64,000 nucleotides of DNA from Acinetobacter junii CIP 64.5 (lineage in GTDB: Bacteria > Pseudomonadota > Gammaproteobacteria > Pseudomonadales > Moraxellaceae). The stretch lies in contig NZ_KB849659.1 in assembly GCF_000368765.1 (NCBI RefSeq), forward strand, positions 1-64,000, given 5' to 3'. This document shows, piece after piece, positions 1 through 13,021 of the stretch (the stretch's first letter is position 1; each line of letters starts with the position of its first letter). Below the pieces are notes generated by a model. The model searched no databases, was not told the DNA's origin, and worked only from the letters and a program-made list of their open reading frames with translations. The translations under genes were made by a program, and so were the position numbers.

Positions 1-999
<999 letters not shown>

Positions 1000-1058
1000 A
1001 CGAAAGATTGGTGACCGGTAAGAATCCACAACAAGTTGTTCTTCGAAGATGTATCTGA

Positions 1059-1135
<77 letters not shown>

Positions 1136-1205
1136 CTACTGACGAAGTGATGAATAATCACAAGCTGCTAGATAAAAAGATATGTCGTTCATTATGATTA
1201 AAGCT

Positions 1206-1281
1206 GGGGACTTAGCTTAGTTGGTAGAGCGCCTGCTTTGCACGCAGGAGGTCAGGAGTTCGACTCTCCTAGTCTCCACCA
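1206..1281 (+). tRNA. alaT: tRNA-Ala (anticodon TGC)
   Basis: A 76-nt cloverleaf. Acceptor GGGGACT pairs with AGTCTCC and includes the G3-U70 wobble that identifies tRNA-Ala. Anticodon stem CCTGC/GCAGG encloses TTTGCAC (TGC at 1239-1241). CCA is encoded. It is the second spacer tRNA. Confidence 0.98.
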
Positions 1282-1688
1282 AATTCGAGGGTAAACAAAG
1301 CAACGCTTTGTCCGAGAATTTAAGCAAACAGCTATGCTGTGCGCAGGCACACATAGAACGAAGCTTGGAGCTAAAGATTACAGAACTTAGTAAGCAAATA
1401 GCTTCTTAACTTCTGTGATTTATCACAGTTTACTACGCACCGACGAGGTGGTAGTTAATCATTAACAGATTAGAAAATTGAGTCTGAAATAAATTGTTCA
1501 AACTCGATTAAATAGGAAGATAACAAGTAATTGTTAAATTAATATTTAATCTGAGAACTAGCAAAAACACTGAATCAAGCGTTTTGGTATATGAATTTAG
1601 ATTGAAGCTGTATGGTGATTAAATTCACAGACAACAAACCAGTAGCAATTAAGTTTGCAACGATAACACTCACTTGTATGTGTTAACG

Positions 1689-1705
<17 letters not shown>
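1282..1705 (+). other. 16S-23S internal transcribed spacer, tRNA-Ala to 23S part
   Basis: No coding gene is supported in these 424 bases. The start holds a short hairpin element at 1285-1317 (ACAAAGC AAC GCTTTGT with flanking CGAGG and CGAGAA) that resembles an element near 27260. The last bases form the 5' half of the 23S processing stem. The remainder is unrecognised spacer. Confidence 0.7.
1285..1317. repeat. Short hairpin repeat, copy 1
   Basis: An arm pair ACAAAGC/GCTTTGT closes an AAC loop and is flanked by CGAGG on the left and CGAGAA on the right. A close relative with a six-base stem (ACAAAG CAA CTTTGT) and the same kind of flanks lies at 27260-27292. The function is unknown. Confidence 0.45.
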
Positions 1706-4612
<2,907 letters not shown>

Positions 4613-4770
4613 TGTTGTATTCAAGATAAATTCAATACATAACTTGATTTAGTGTACAAACTAGTTACAATACAGACCAACTATCTAATCCGTTAATAAC
4701 TCTTTGGATCGTAAGTAAGGCAAACATTATTAATTAATGTGAATAAGACCCGAAAACACCACAACAGTTT

Positions 4771-4884
4771 GCTGGCGACAATAGCAAGAGTGAACCACCT
4801 GATCCCTTCCCGAACTCAGAAGTGAAACCTCTTCGCGCTGATGGTAGTGTGGCGTTTGCCATGTGAGAGTAAGTCATCGCCAGC
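4771..4884 (+). rRNA. rrf: 5S ribosomal RNA
   Basis: 114 nt with a closing helix GCTGGCGA/TCGCCAGC and the conserved CCCGAACTCAGAAGTGAAAC segment. It is the last gene of the rRNA operon, 176 nt after the 23S. Confidence 0.97.
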
Positions 4885-4896
4885 TTTTAAATACTA

Positions 4897-4934
4897 AACA
4901 CCCCCTCCGCATAAGCAGAGGGGGTGTTTTTTAT
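4897..4934 (+). terminator. Rho-independent terminator of the rRNA operon
   Basis: The stem AACACCCCCTC/GAGGGGGTGTT is followed by TTTTTTATT just after 5S. It is the end of the rrn transcription unit. Confidence 0.93.
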
Positions 4935-5546
4935 TGCGTGGTTTTAAGATTTATAAAGAAAATTAAGGCTAGCACAATTTAGTCTGGCTTTTTAGCATAC
5001 GACAGCTTAAGACGTTCATAAATGAATTAAGGTTTTTTTTAAACTTAAAATCTAGCATGCTATAACAAATAATAAATTTCCCAATATTTTATGCAAGAAA
5101 GACCTTATATTCGAGCTGTAAAGTTTAAGTCGCCTGAGTCTTTGGATTGGGCTAGCTACCCTTATGTCGTACCAGCTGTTAACGATTTAGAAAGCATCAA
5201 GTTTCACCCACAAGTAACTTTCTTTGTCGGGGAGAATGGTTCAGGGAAATCGACCATTCTTGAGGCCTTAGCACTTGCTTTGGGTTTTTCAGAAGAAGGT
5301 GGAACGCGTAATGTACAATTAAATACAGCGACCACAGCTTCTGATTTGCATCAGGCGATTCGAACGATAAAAAGCTATAAGAATCCTCAAGATTATTACT
5401 TTTTACGTGCCGAGAGCTTTTATAACGTTGCAACTTATATGAAGCAAGTCGGCTATCTAATTGAGTACGGTGGAGATATACACTTATGCTCGCATGGAGA
5501 GGCTTTCTTAAAATTATTAACAATAAAATTAAAAGGGAAAGGTTTA

Positions 5547-5549
5547 TAC
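5547..5549. repeat. Target-site duplication TAC, left copy
   Basis: TAC directly precedes the left inverted repeat and recurs directly after the right one at 6787-6789. A 3-bp duplication is common for IS3-family elements. Collapsing it restores the ATPase frame, which supports the assignment. Confidence 0.85.
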
Positions 5550-5621
5550 TGATCCTAGCCAAGATACTGGACAATCGGTCCCTCTAAAGATAGTTTAATT
5601 TTAATCTTTGGAGATGTAAAA

Positions 5622-5915
5622 ATGGCTAAACGCTTTAGTCCGGAATTTAAACAACAAGCGATTGATTACGCCTTAGCGAACTCAAGTGAATCGATAGCCG
5701 CACTAGCCAATAAACTTGGTATCGGTTACTCAACACTAGATAAATGGATTCGTCAATCTAGCGAAGCAGGCTCCAGTAAACGTCAATTAACACCTGAGCA
5801 GCAGCGCATTCTAGACCTTGAAAAAGAGAATAAGCGACTCCGTGAGGCGAATGAGATACTAAAAAAAGCGCATGTGTACTTTCTCACCGAGGATGCCAAG
5901 AGAAGTACACGTTAA
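5622..5915 (+). CDS. IS3-family transposase OrfA (HTH protein)
   Basis: 97 aa. The N-terminal part (about residues 5-45) is a helix-turn-helix of the HTH_Tnp_1 type that binds the element's ends. It is followed by a leucine-zipper-like stretch (LDLEKENKRLREANEIL), used in this family for multimerisation. A start ATG follows GGAGATG with good spacing. The A7G run at 5861-5868 near its end is the likely slip site that yields the OrfAB fusion, the active transposase. On its own OrfA usually limits transposition. Confidence 0.92.
   Translation: MAKRFSPEFKQQAIDYALANSSESIAALANKLGIGYSTLDKWIRQSSEAGSSKRQLTPEQQRILDLEKENKRLREANEILKKAHVYFLTEDAKRSTR
5861..5868 (+). promoter_or_regulatory. Probable programmed -1 frameshift site AAAAAAAG
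   Basis: Seven A and one G lie in the orfA/orfB overlap. Slipping back one base here reads AGC GCA TGT ... without a stop through to GAA ATG GTT, the annotated start of orfB at 5936. This is the established way IS3-family elements make OrfAB. No test for a stimulatory RNA structure was done. Confidence 0.75.
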
Positions 5916-5935
5916 TCAAAGGAATAGCGCCTGAA

Positions 5936-6769
5936 ATGGTTACTGTTGCTTCAGCTTGTGATTGCATTGGTGTGAGTCGATCGGGCTATTATGCGTGGTT
6001 GAAACGAACACCTAGATGCGAGAAGCAACTCAATGATTTACAGTTACTTTATTGGCAGCATCACGCACGTCTAGGTGCCCCATCATTGGTCCATGATATG
6101 CGTGATAAGGGCTATTGTTTGAGTGAAAGAACGGTAGGTAGAATGTTACGTACTCTGGGGTTGCGCAGTAAAATATCCCGTAAATTCAAGTATAAAATTG
6201 ACCCAGCAGATTGCTTATCAGCAGCACCAAATTTATTGGACCGTCAGTTTAAAGTATCGAGACCAAATAAGGTATGGACTACCGATATCACCTATATTTG
6301 GACTCAGCATGGCTGGCTATATTTATGCGTCATGTTGGATCTATTTAGTCGCCGCATCGTTGGTTGGCAGACTAGCAAACATATTGATCGTCACTTAGTC
6401 TGTGATGCGTTTAATTATGCGATGGCGCGTCAAGGTTATCCTCGTGGAGTAATGGTTCATTCTGATCAAGGCAGCCAGTACGGCAGTCATGACTACAGAG
6501 ACTTGTTAGCTGCCAATAGAGCCATTCAAAGTATGTCACGACGAGGCAACTGTTGGGATAATGCCGTCACTGAAAGCTTCTTTCACACATTAAAAGTACA
6601 TATCGTGCATGGCAGTGTATTTAAAACGCGAAAAGAGGCAAATAAGGACTTGTTCGAATATATTGAGGTTTATTACAATCGAATCAGACGACATTCTGCA
6701 AATGGCTGGGTTAGTCCCGAAGCTTTTGAAAAAGAATATTTGAAAAATTTAGAGGGAACCGCTGTCTAA
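5936..6769 (+). CDS. IS3-family transposase OrfB (DDE integrase domain)
   Basis: 277 aa as an independent frame, though it is normally made as a -1 fusion with OrfA; the frame is already open from 5867. An HTH_21-like segment (about residues 40-90) precedes an rve integrase core with catalytic D117 (TTDITY), D177 (HSDQGSQY) and E213 (ESFFHTLK). The D-to-E spacing is exactly 35 residues, the DD(35)E signature. The stop lies inside the right inverted repeat. No inactivating change is visible. Confidence 0.94.
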   Translation: MVTVASACDCIGVSRSGYYAWLKRTPRCEKQLNDLQLLYWQHHARLGAPSLVHDMRDKGYCLSERTVGRMLRTLGLRSKISRKFKYKIDPADCLSAAPNLLDRQFKVSRPNKVWTTDITYIWTQHGWLYLCVMLDLFSRRIVGWQTSKHIDRHLVCDAFNYAMARQGYPRGVMVHSDQGSQYGSHDYRDLLAANRAIQSMSRRGNCWDNAVTESFFHTLKVHIVHGSVFKTRKEANKDLFEYIEVYYNRIRRHSANGWVSPEAFEKEYLKNLEGTAV

Positions 6770-7061
6770 TTATTTGGCTAGGATCATACCTTTTAGATGA
6801 ACCAGAAGCAGCCTTGTCTCCAACGATGTTGATGACAACCTTATCGGTTTTAGATCGTTTATGTCAGGAGCAATCTCAATTTATTATTGCTACCCATTCT
6901 CCTATTTTATTGGCTTATCCAAATGCCAAAATTTATCAGTTTTCGGATACAGGGATTAGAGAGATATCTTATGAGGAAACAGAACATTTTAGAGTGACAA
7001 AGGATTTTTTAAATAATTATCAAAAAAGAATTCAGCAATTGCTAGAGAAAGAATAGATAAA

Positions 7062-7092
7062 AAGAAGCCCCATCATCCTGACGGGGCTTCTT
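7062..7092 (+). terminator. Terminator after the split ATPase gene
   Basis: The perfect stem AAGAAGCCCC/GGGGCTTCTT has an 11-nt loop. The T run after it is short. It could also serve leftward transcription, because A residues flank the left arm. Confidence 0.7.
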
Positions 7093-7257
7093 AGTATTCA
7101 GTTTCATGTCGTTTATATTCCTTATCAACGACCGCTTCCTGCGTATCTTGTTATTTTCGATGAGACTTCCTGTCTCTTTATGCATCTTATATTAGCGGTC
7201 AAGTCAACAGTGAAATAGACGTAAATCTACCTGATCAATGTACGCTTAGACGTACAA

Positions 7258-7800
7258 CTAAGCGATATTATATTTCTGTAATTTGGCAACGAGAGCTGCT
7301 AATCCTTTAACTTCAAACTCATTGGCTTCAAAGTTTTCGTCTTTATGACGTTTAAAGATGTCGCGAATTTCAATGACGGCATTTGGATCAACTAGACCTA
7401 AACTTGAGGTTACTTGACGAATTTGGCTAATTGAACGTGAACCATTGGTTGAACCATAGCCGATAAAAGCTGCTGGTTTGCCTTGCCATTCTTTACCGAC
7501 ATAATCTAAGGCATTCTTGAGTGCTGGACTATAGCCATGGTTATATTCAGGGCTAATAAATATGAATCCTTGTGCTTGTGCAATTTTATCTGCCCAAGCT
7601 TGCTGTTTAGGTTGGTCATAGATACCTGTTGCAGGTGGGTGAGCACCTGCAAATAACGGTAAATCCCACTCTTTAAGATCGACGATTTCTGTTTGAAGAT
7701 TATTTAATGTGAGCTCAGAGATTGCTTGTTGTACCCAGTTTGCAACTTTAATTGCAGTTCGACTTTCACGAACACTGCCGACAATAATATAAATGAGCAT
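7258..7800 (-). CDS. NADPH-dependent FMN reductase-family protein
   Basis: 180 aa, flavodoxin-like fold. The N-terminal strand-loop VGSVRESR binds FMN phosphate. The segment SPEYNHGYSPALKNALDYV is the typical family motif contacting the flavin. Such proteins are soluble quinone, azo or flavin reductases (ArsH/ChrR/YieF-type); the real substrate cannot be read. ATG at 7800 follows AGGAT at good spacing. It stands alone, with fkpB upstream separated by its own terminator. Confidence 0.88.
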   Translation of the reverse strand: MLIYIIVGSVRESRTAIKVANWVQQAISELTLNNLQTEIVDLKEWDLPLFAGAHPPATGIYDQPKQQAWADKIAQAQGFIFISPEYNHGYSPALKNALDYVGKEWQGKPAAFIGYGSTNGSRSISQIRQVTSSLGLVDPNAVIEIRDIFKRHKDENFEANEFEVKGLAALVAKLQKYNIA

Positions 7801-7874
7801 ATTTAAAATCCTATGTGTTATTGCTTTGATTTAAAAATGAATGTTTCTATGATCTTATACAATTCTTTAGCGTT

Positions 7875-7900
7875 AAAAAAAGCTCTCATTTGAGAGCTTT
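7875..7900 (-). terminator. Terminator of the ribF-ileS-lspA-fkpB operon
   Basis: On the minus strand the stem AAAGCTCT/AGAGCTTT with a small loop is followed by a T run (AAAAAA on the plus strand at 7875-7880). It lies just after the fkpB stop. Confidence 0.8.
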
Positions 7901-7904
7901 TGTG

Positions 7905-8387
7905 TTACATCAATTTGATGCCTTGCTGACCTGCTGGGGTCACTTTAAAGATTTCAACTTCAAAGGTAATGTTTTTACCAGCAAGTGGATGATTAAAGTC
8001 AATCTCTGTGATGTCATCATTGACTGATTTTACGATGCCAAACAAGGTTGCTTTAGCTTTATCTTCAAATTCAATCATATGCCCGATGATAGGACGTTGT
8101 TCAAACTTCACGGTATCAAAAGTTTGAATATTTTCAGGATTCCATGGACCAAAAGCATCTTCTGGCGGTAAATGTACAGTACGACGATCGCCTGCACGTA
8201 AACCAAATAATGCTTTTTCAAATCCTGGGAGTAGGTTGCCATCCCCAATGACTAGACTAACAGGCTCTTCACGACCACGGGTATTATCAATTTCAACACC
8301 ATTTTCGATCGATACTGAAAAATGTAAATCAACTTTTGAACCATCTTCAATCCGAATTTCTTCGTTTGGTTGGATAATTTCAGACAT
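7905..8387 (-). CDS. fkpB: FKBP-type peptidyl-prolyl isomerase, SlpA/FkpB type
   Basis: 160 aa from ATG 8387. The frame extends upstream to 8438, but the shorter start matches the family and has GGAA upstream. FKBP half-domains (about residues 15-75 and 120-150: LLPGFEKALFGLRAGD) flank an IF-type insert (EDAFGPWNPENIQTF), the SlyD/SlpA layout. It lacks the His-rich metal tail of SlyD, so it is SlpA-like. It acts as a cytoplasmic prolyl isomerase and chaperone. The start overlaps the lspA stop by 8 nt, which suggests coupled translation. This position after lspA is conserved in gammaproteobacteria. Confidence 0.92.
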   Translation of the reverse strand: MSEIIQPNEEIRIEDGSKVDLHFSVSIENGVEIDNTRGREEPVSLVIGDGNLLPGFEKALFGLRAGDRRTVHLPPEDAFGPWNPENIQTFDTVKFEQRPIIGHMIEFEDKAKATLFGIVKSVNDDITEIDFNHPLAGKNITFEVEIFKVTPAGQQGIKLM

Positions 8388-8919
8388 TTTTTGTTTCCGC
8401 ATTTTGGATACGTTTCTTTTCAAGGAAGAAAGTATCAATAAGTAGCAGGATTGTTCCTAAGGTAATCGCACTATCTGCAATATTAAAAGCAGGGAAGTGA
8501 CTGTCTTGATAATAGACATGAATAAAGTCAACGACATAACCCAATGAGACGCGGTCTATAAGGTTGCCTATAGCACCACCGAGAATTAATGCAATTGCCA
8601 TCGGAAGGATGATCATTTTTTTTGGCATTTTCATTAACCAAAAAATAAAGATAATCGAGACAAAGCCTGCTAAAGAAGTAAAAAAGTAACGTTGCCAGCC
8701 ACCAGCATCAGAAAGAAAACTGAATGCAGCACCATAGTTATGCAGTAATGTCCAATTCAGGAAAGGTAATACAGGAACAGGATCGGCATAGTTTAAGTGT
8801 GTACTTGCAATCCATTTTGTCCATTGATCTAACACAATGGCAAGGACTGAAAGTCCAAGCCACATGAGATTATGAGGATAAAACTGGAACAAGCCTTTTT
8901 TTGCTTGTGTATTAGGCAT
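8380..8919 (-). CDS. lspA: Lipoprotein signal peptidase (signal peptidase II)
   Basis: 179 aa inner-membrane aspartyl protease with four predicted helices. It cleaves prolipoprotein signal peptides ahead of the lipidated cysteine. The catalytic aspartates are D122 (GNLIDR) and D149 (FNIADSAI); the conserved NYGAAFSF motif is at about 61-68. It starts inside the end of ileS (8-nt overlap) and ends inside the start of fkpB. Several lipoproteins in this window (two SsuA-like, Wza) would be its substrates. Confidence 0.97.
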   Translation of the reverse strand: MPNTQAKKGLFQFYPHNLMWLGLSVLAIVLDQWTKWIASTHLNYADPVPVLPFLNWTLLHNYGAAFSFLSDAGGWQRYFFTSLAGFVSIIFIFWLMKMPKKMIILPMAIALILGGAIGNLIDRVSLGYVVDFIHVYYQDSHFPAFNIADSAITLGTILLLIDTFFLEKKRIQNAETKNV

Positions 8920-11749
8920 ACTTTCTCACTTCGCCACTACCAGTGACATTGACGATACAACGAGCGCATAAACCAGCATGACCAACGTGGGTATTCACGT
9001 CTGGCAATACATGCCAGCAACGTACACATTTTTCACCATCAGCCGCAGAAACTTTGACACGTAATCCTGTTAAGTCAGTGCTTTCACCTTGTTCAGCATA
9101 CGGGTAAACGATGACTTGAGACGTGATCAAGACGAAACGTAATTCATCAGCCAACTGATTTAATAATGTTTGTAATGCTTCATCTGCCCAAAGTTCAACT
9201 TTTGCAGATAAGTTACTACCAACAAGTTTAGCGTTACGTGCTGCTTCAATCTGTTTATTTACTGCTGATTTTACGCTAATCAATGTTTGCCAATCTGCTT
9301 CTGAAAGCAAGTTTGCTGTTGATGCCGTTGGGATGTCATACCATTCAGCAGTAAATACATATTTCTCAGTTTGCTCTGGGATCAATGGCCAAGCTTCTTG
9401 AGCAGTAAAGCTCAGGATTGGTGACATCCAGCGCACAAAAGCTTGTACTAAATGATACAGCGCAGTTTGTGCTGAACGGCGAGCTTGTGAATCTGCTTTG
9501 GTGGTGTACTGACGATCTTTGATGATGTCGAGATAGAAACCACCTAAGTCATTGATACAGAAATTGGTCAATGCGTTAGTTACAATGTGGAAGTTCATCT
9601 CTTCATAGGCTTGCTGAATGGTTTTTTGTACTTCAGCAGCACGTTGCAAGATGTATTGGTCTAATGCGATCAATTCGTTTACAGGTAAAGCATCTGTTGA
9701 TGGCTTGAAACCATTTAAGTTTGCCAACAAGAAACGTAACGTGTTACGGATACGACGATAACCATCAGACGCACGGCTAAAGATTTCTTTACCTGCGGTC
9801 ATTTCATATCGATAGTCAGCCGAAGCAATCCAGAAACGTAAACCATCTGCACCCATATCTTTGATGATGTCTTGTGGGGTGATGATGTTGCCTAATGACT
9901 TAGACATTTTACGACCTTTCTCATCCACGACGAAACCGTGAGTGAGTAGACCTTTATACGGTGCACGTTCATTAATCGCAATTGAAGTTAACAATGACGA
10001 TTGGAACCAGCCACGATGTTGGTCTGAACCTTCAAGATATAAATCTGCAGGGTCTTGTAACTCTTCACGTTCACGCAACACTGCATAATGTGTAGTACCT
10101 GAGTCAAACCAAACGTCAAGTGTATCGCGTACGGCATTGTACTGTTCAGCATCTGCGCCAATGAAGTCGCTAGCATCGCGGTTATACCAACCATCAATAC
10201 CTTCTTGTTCGATCAGTTTAGCGACTTCTTCAATGAGTTCAGGTGTACGAGGGTGTAATGCATTAGTATCTTTGTGTACAAAGAATGGGATTGGTACGCC
10301 CCAAGTACGTTGACGTGAGATACACCAGTCAGGACGACCTTCGATCATCGATTGAATACGATTTTTACCCCAATCTGGAACAAATTCGATGTCATTCTCA
10401 ATCGCATTTAAAGCAGTTTGACGCAAACCTTTGGCATCCATGCTGATAAACCATTGTGGTGTTGCACGGAAGATAATCGGTGTTTTATGACGCCAGCAAT
10501 GTGGATAGCTATGTTTAATCGGCTGATGTGCCCATAAACGACCTACAGCACCCAAAGCTTCGATAATTTTTGGATTGGCTTTGTAGATGTGCTCACCCGC
10601 AAAAATCGGTGCAGTTGGTAAATATACGCCATTACCACCAACTGGATTATCGACTTTTAGATTGTATTGCAGACCGACTTTATAGTCGTCCACACCGTGT
10701 CCAGGAGCAGTGTGTACGGCACCTGTACCGCTAGTCGCAATTACGTGCTCACCAACAATTACTGGGACTTGACGATCAGTAATTAAAGGATGTTGTAATA
10801 ATAGCTTCTCAATGACAGCGCCTTTAAAATCAGCCAATACAACTGGATTTTCGAGCTTGTAACGTTCGATTGCTGATTCAACTAAATCTTTGGCAAGAAT
10901 GAAGTTTTGTGAGCCTCGTTCAGTACTTACTTGTACCAGTTGGTAGTCAATGTCGGCATGTACTGCAACAGCTTGGTTGGCAGGTAAAGTCCACGGTGTA
11001 GTTGTCCAAATGACAATATCAGTCACATCTTGAACATCAATACTTAGACGTGCGCTTAAATCTTTAAGATCAATGACGGTGAAACCGACATCAATTGCAT
11101 CAGATTTTTTATCTTCATATTCAACTTCTGCTTCTGCAAGTGCTGAACCGCAGTCCAAACACCAGTTCACAGGCTTCAAACCTGGTTCAATATGACCCGC
11201 TTTAGCAATCGCACCCAAAGAGCGTACGATGTCAGCTTCTTGTTTAAAGTTCATGGTGAGGTATGGATTATCCCAGTCACCAAACACACCCATACGCACG
11301 AAGTCTTTTTTCTGTAACTCGACTTGTGTGTAAGCATATTCACGGCAGGCTTTGCGGAAGGTAGATGCGTCGACCTTGACACCAACCTTACCCACTTTCT
11401 CTTCTACTTTAAGCTCAATCGGTAATCCGTGACAGTCCCAACCAGGAACATAGGGTGCATCAAAGCCATCCATCACGCGGCTTTTGATGATGATGTCTTT
11501 TAGAACTTTATTGACTGCATGACCTAAGTGGATTTGACCATTGGCATATGGAGGGCCATCATGAAGTACATATTTTTTCTTGCCAATACGCGATGCGCGA
11601 ATCTGCTGATAAATGTTGTCGGCATACCACTCTTCTAACCATTTGGCTTCACGCACAGCCAAATTTGCTTTCATCGCAAATTCAGTATCAGGCAAATTGA
11701 GTGTGGCTTTATAATCCACTGCATTTTCAGGAGTTTGCTTATCGCTCAT
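8912..11749 (-). CDS. ileS: Isoleucyl-tRNA synthetase
   Basis: 945 aa class I synthetase that charges tRNA-Ile. HIGH motif variant HLGH is at 74-77, the editing domain follows (about 200-400), KMSKS is at about 610, the anticodon-binding helical domain comes next, and a C-terminal zinc finger is present (CVRCW ... CARC). The length is normal for the bacterial type. ATG 11749 has GGAAG upstream. It is the third gene of the ribF-ileS-lspA-fkpB unit seen from the far end, 63 nt after ribF. Confidence 0.98.
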   Translation of the reverse strand: MSDKQTPENAVDYKATLNLPDTEFAMKANLAVREAKWLEEWYADNIYQQIRASRIGKKKYVLHDGPPYANGQIHLGHAVNKVLKDIIIKSRVMDGFDAPYVPGWDCHGLPIELKVEEKVGKVGVKVDASTFRKACREYAYTQVELQKKDFVRMGVFGDWDNPYLTMNFKQEADIVRSLGAIAKAGHIEPGLKPVNWCLDCGSALAEAEVEYEDKKSDAIDVGFTVIDLKDLSARLSIDVQDVTDIVIWTTTPWTLPANQAVAVHADIDYQLVQVSTERGSQNFILAKDLVESAIERYKLENPVVLADFKGAVIEKLLLQHPLITDRQVPVIVGEHVIATSGTGAVHTAPGHGVDDYKVGLQYNLKVDNPVGGNGVYLPTAPIFAGEHIYKANPKIIEALGAVGRLWAHQPIKHSYPHCWRHKTPIIFRATPQWFISMDAKGLRQTALNAIENDIEFVPDWGKNRIQSMIEGRPDWCISRQRTWGVPIPFFVHKDTNALHPRTPELIEEVAKLIEQEGIDGWYNRDASDFIGADAEQYNAVRDTLDVWFDSGTTHYAVLREREELQDPADLYLEGSDQHRGWFQSSLLTSIAINERAPYKGLLTHGFVVDEKGRKMSKSLGNIITPQDIIKDMGADGLRFWIASADYRYEMTAGKEIFSRASDGYRRIRNTLRFLLANLNGFKPSTDALPVNELIALDQYILQRAAEVQKTIQQAYEEMNFHIVTNALTNFCINDLGGFYLDIIKDRQYTTKADSQARRSAQTALYHLVQAFVRWMSPILSFTAQEAWPLIPEQTEKYVFTAEWYDIPTASTANLLSEADWQTLISVKSAVNKQIEAARNAKLVGSNLSAKVELWADEALQTLLNQLADELRFVLITSQVIVYPYAEQGESTDLTGLRVKVSAADGEKCVRCWHVLPDVNTHVGHAGLCARCIVNVTGSGEVRKYA

Positions 11750-11812
11750 GCAAGTTTTCTTCCAGTTTTATCAGTCTAAACTGACATGTTCTACAAAAAT
11801 GAAATTTAAAAT

Positions 11813-12814
11813 TTAAAAAGGAAATTCTGGTGTGCGCTTACGATAGTCTCGTAGTTTTTGCACATCATCATCTATCCCAGCTTTGAGTGCTTCAAGCGAA
11901 GGGTAATTCAGTTCGCCATGTAAATAGTGAAGAAAAGTTACCCGCATCAATAGGCCATACAGATTAGCAGAAACATCAGGGAAATGTACTTCTAATCGCC
12001 ACTCTGGATGATCTTGTTGAATAGCTGGACGTGTCCCGACATGACCTGCACCAAACAAACTATCAGCTTGATAACCAGCAATTCCATTCAACTCAGTATC
12101 TATATGTTGAATTTTGGCTGTGAGAGAAGCATTCTCACATACCACGTCCACCGCATAAATACCACTTAAACACGGTTTATGGCGATTTAAACGGACATTA
12201 ATCGTTGGAAAATCAAGGGTACGTCCAATCTGATCGCCATATTGCACACGACCTGTAATGCTGTATGGACGACCCAATAATTTAGCAGCTAAAGCAAGAT
12301 CACCTGCTTGTAAAACTTGGCGAATACGAGTTGAACTCACACGTTCACCATTTAAAGCCACCGTATTTAAATTAGTGACGTCAAATCCATAATCGCGTAG
12401 GAATTCGCTATTGCCTTGGCGGTCTTTACCAAAATGAAAGTCATCACCTAATACTAAGCTTTGAGCATTGAGTTTTAATTTGAGTAACTCAGCAAACTCG
12501 GTTGCATTAAGACTTCTAAAATACTGATCAAACTTGGCGACAGCAATATAATCCACCCCTAACTCAGTTAAATATTCTACTTTTTCTCTCAGCGAGCTAA
12601 TACGTGGTGGTGCGTCATAACCTTTAAAAAATTCAAGCGGTTGTGGCTCAAAAATCATCACTAATGTTTTTAAGCCTTTGGCATCAGCCAATGTTTTCAG
12701 TTGAGCAATCATCGCTTGGTGACCCAGATGGACACCATCAAAATTGCCAATCGTTACCGCGCTCGGAGGTAACTGAAAATCTGGCGATAATGCGTTGAGA
12801 CGAAGCAACTTCAT
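11813..12814 (-). CDS. ribF: Bifunctional riboflavin kinase / FAD synthetase
   Basis: 333 aa. The N-terminal FAD synthetase (nucleotidyltransferase) domain has VTIGNFDGVHLGHQ near residues 19-32 and SSTRIRQ. The C-terminal riboflavin kinase domain begins with GRPYSITGRVQYGDQIGRTLDFPT. It makes FMN and then FAD. A TTG nine codons upstream (12841) extends the frame, but MKLLRLNALSP is the usual family N-terminus and ATG is preferred. The Shine-Dalgarno is weak. It is first in the operon with ileS. Confidence 0.95.
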   Translation of the reverse strand: MKLLRLNALSPDFQLPPSAVTIGNFDGVHLGHQAMIAQLKTLADAKGLKTLVMIFEPQPLEFFKGYDAPPRISSLREKVEYLTELGVDYIAVAKFDQYFRSLNATEFAELLKLKLNAQSLVLGDDFHFGKDRQGNSEFLRDYGFDVTNLNTVALNGERVSSTRIRQVLQAGDLALAAKLLGRPYSITGRVQYGDQIGRTLDFPTINVRLNRHKPCLSGIYAVDVVCENASLTAKIQHIDTELNGIAGYQADSLFGAGHVGTRPAIQQDHPEWRLEVHFPDVSANLYGLLMRVTFLHYLHGELNYPSLEALKAGIDDDVQKLRDYRKRTPEFPF

Positions 12815-13021
12815 GGGCGTTAAATTCAGTGAATTTTGCAAAGGCTATATATTGCCATATTCTCAGCGATTCGTCTTGTTGTTGTGTTTTTACGCAAGGA
12901 AATTTCAATATTTAAACGCAATATATCATTTTTATTGATTCATTAAATAAAAATAAATCAGTTTTTCTTATTAATTGGGTCGCTTAAGATAGCTTAATCG
13001 TCGCTATAGATCGAGAAAGAG

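Larger units (their letters stand above)
5550..6786 (+). mobile_element. Complete IS3-family insertion sequence (1237 bp)
   Basis: The ends are imperfect inverted repeats of about 35 bp (5550-5584 and 6752-6786) whose outer 13 bases, TGATCCTAGCCAA, are identical. It contains orfA and orfB in the IS3 arrangement with a -1 frameshift window between them, and is flanked by a 3-bp duplication. OrfB sequence suggests the IS51-like part of the IS3 family, but I cannot name the element. Both reading frames and both ends look intact, so it may still be mobile. Confidence 0.93.
5091..7056 (+). pseudogene. AAA-family ATPase gene split by an IS3-family element
   Basis: The 5' piece (5091-5549, 153 codons) carries an N-terminal ATPase core with Walker A GENGSGKST at about residues 47-55. 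The 3' piece (6790-7056) carries the Walker B and switch region (LLDEPEAALSP, then ATHSPILL). Removing the insertion and one TAC copy rejoins ...KGLY directly to LLDEPEAAL in frame, giving a 241-aa ATPase. The first three bases of the element (TGA) supply a premature stop. The family is the RecF/ABC-like predicted ATPases; substrate and role are unknown. The intact protein is not expected to be made. A 3' fragment could start at ATG 6814 but would lack Walker A. Confidence 0.9.

Noticed and set aside
5091..7056. A defence or toxin system at the split ATPase
   Set aside because: The ATPase resembles defence-related AAA proteins, but no nuclease, toxin or other partner gene is adjacent, so a system cannot be supported.
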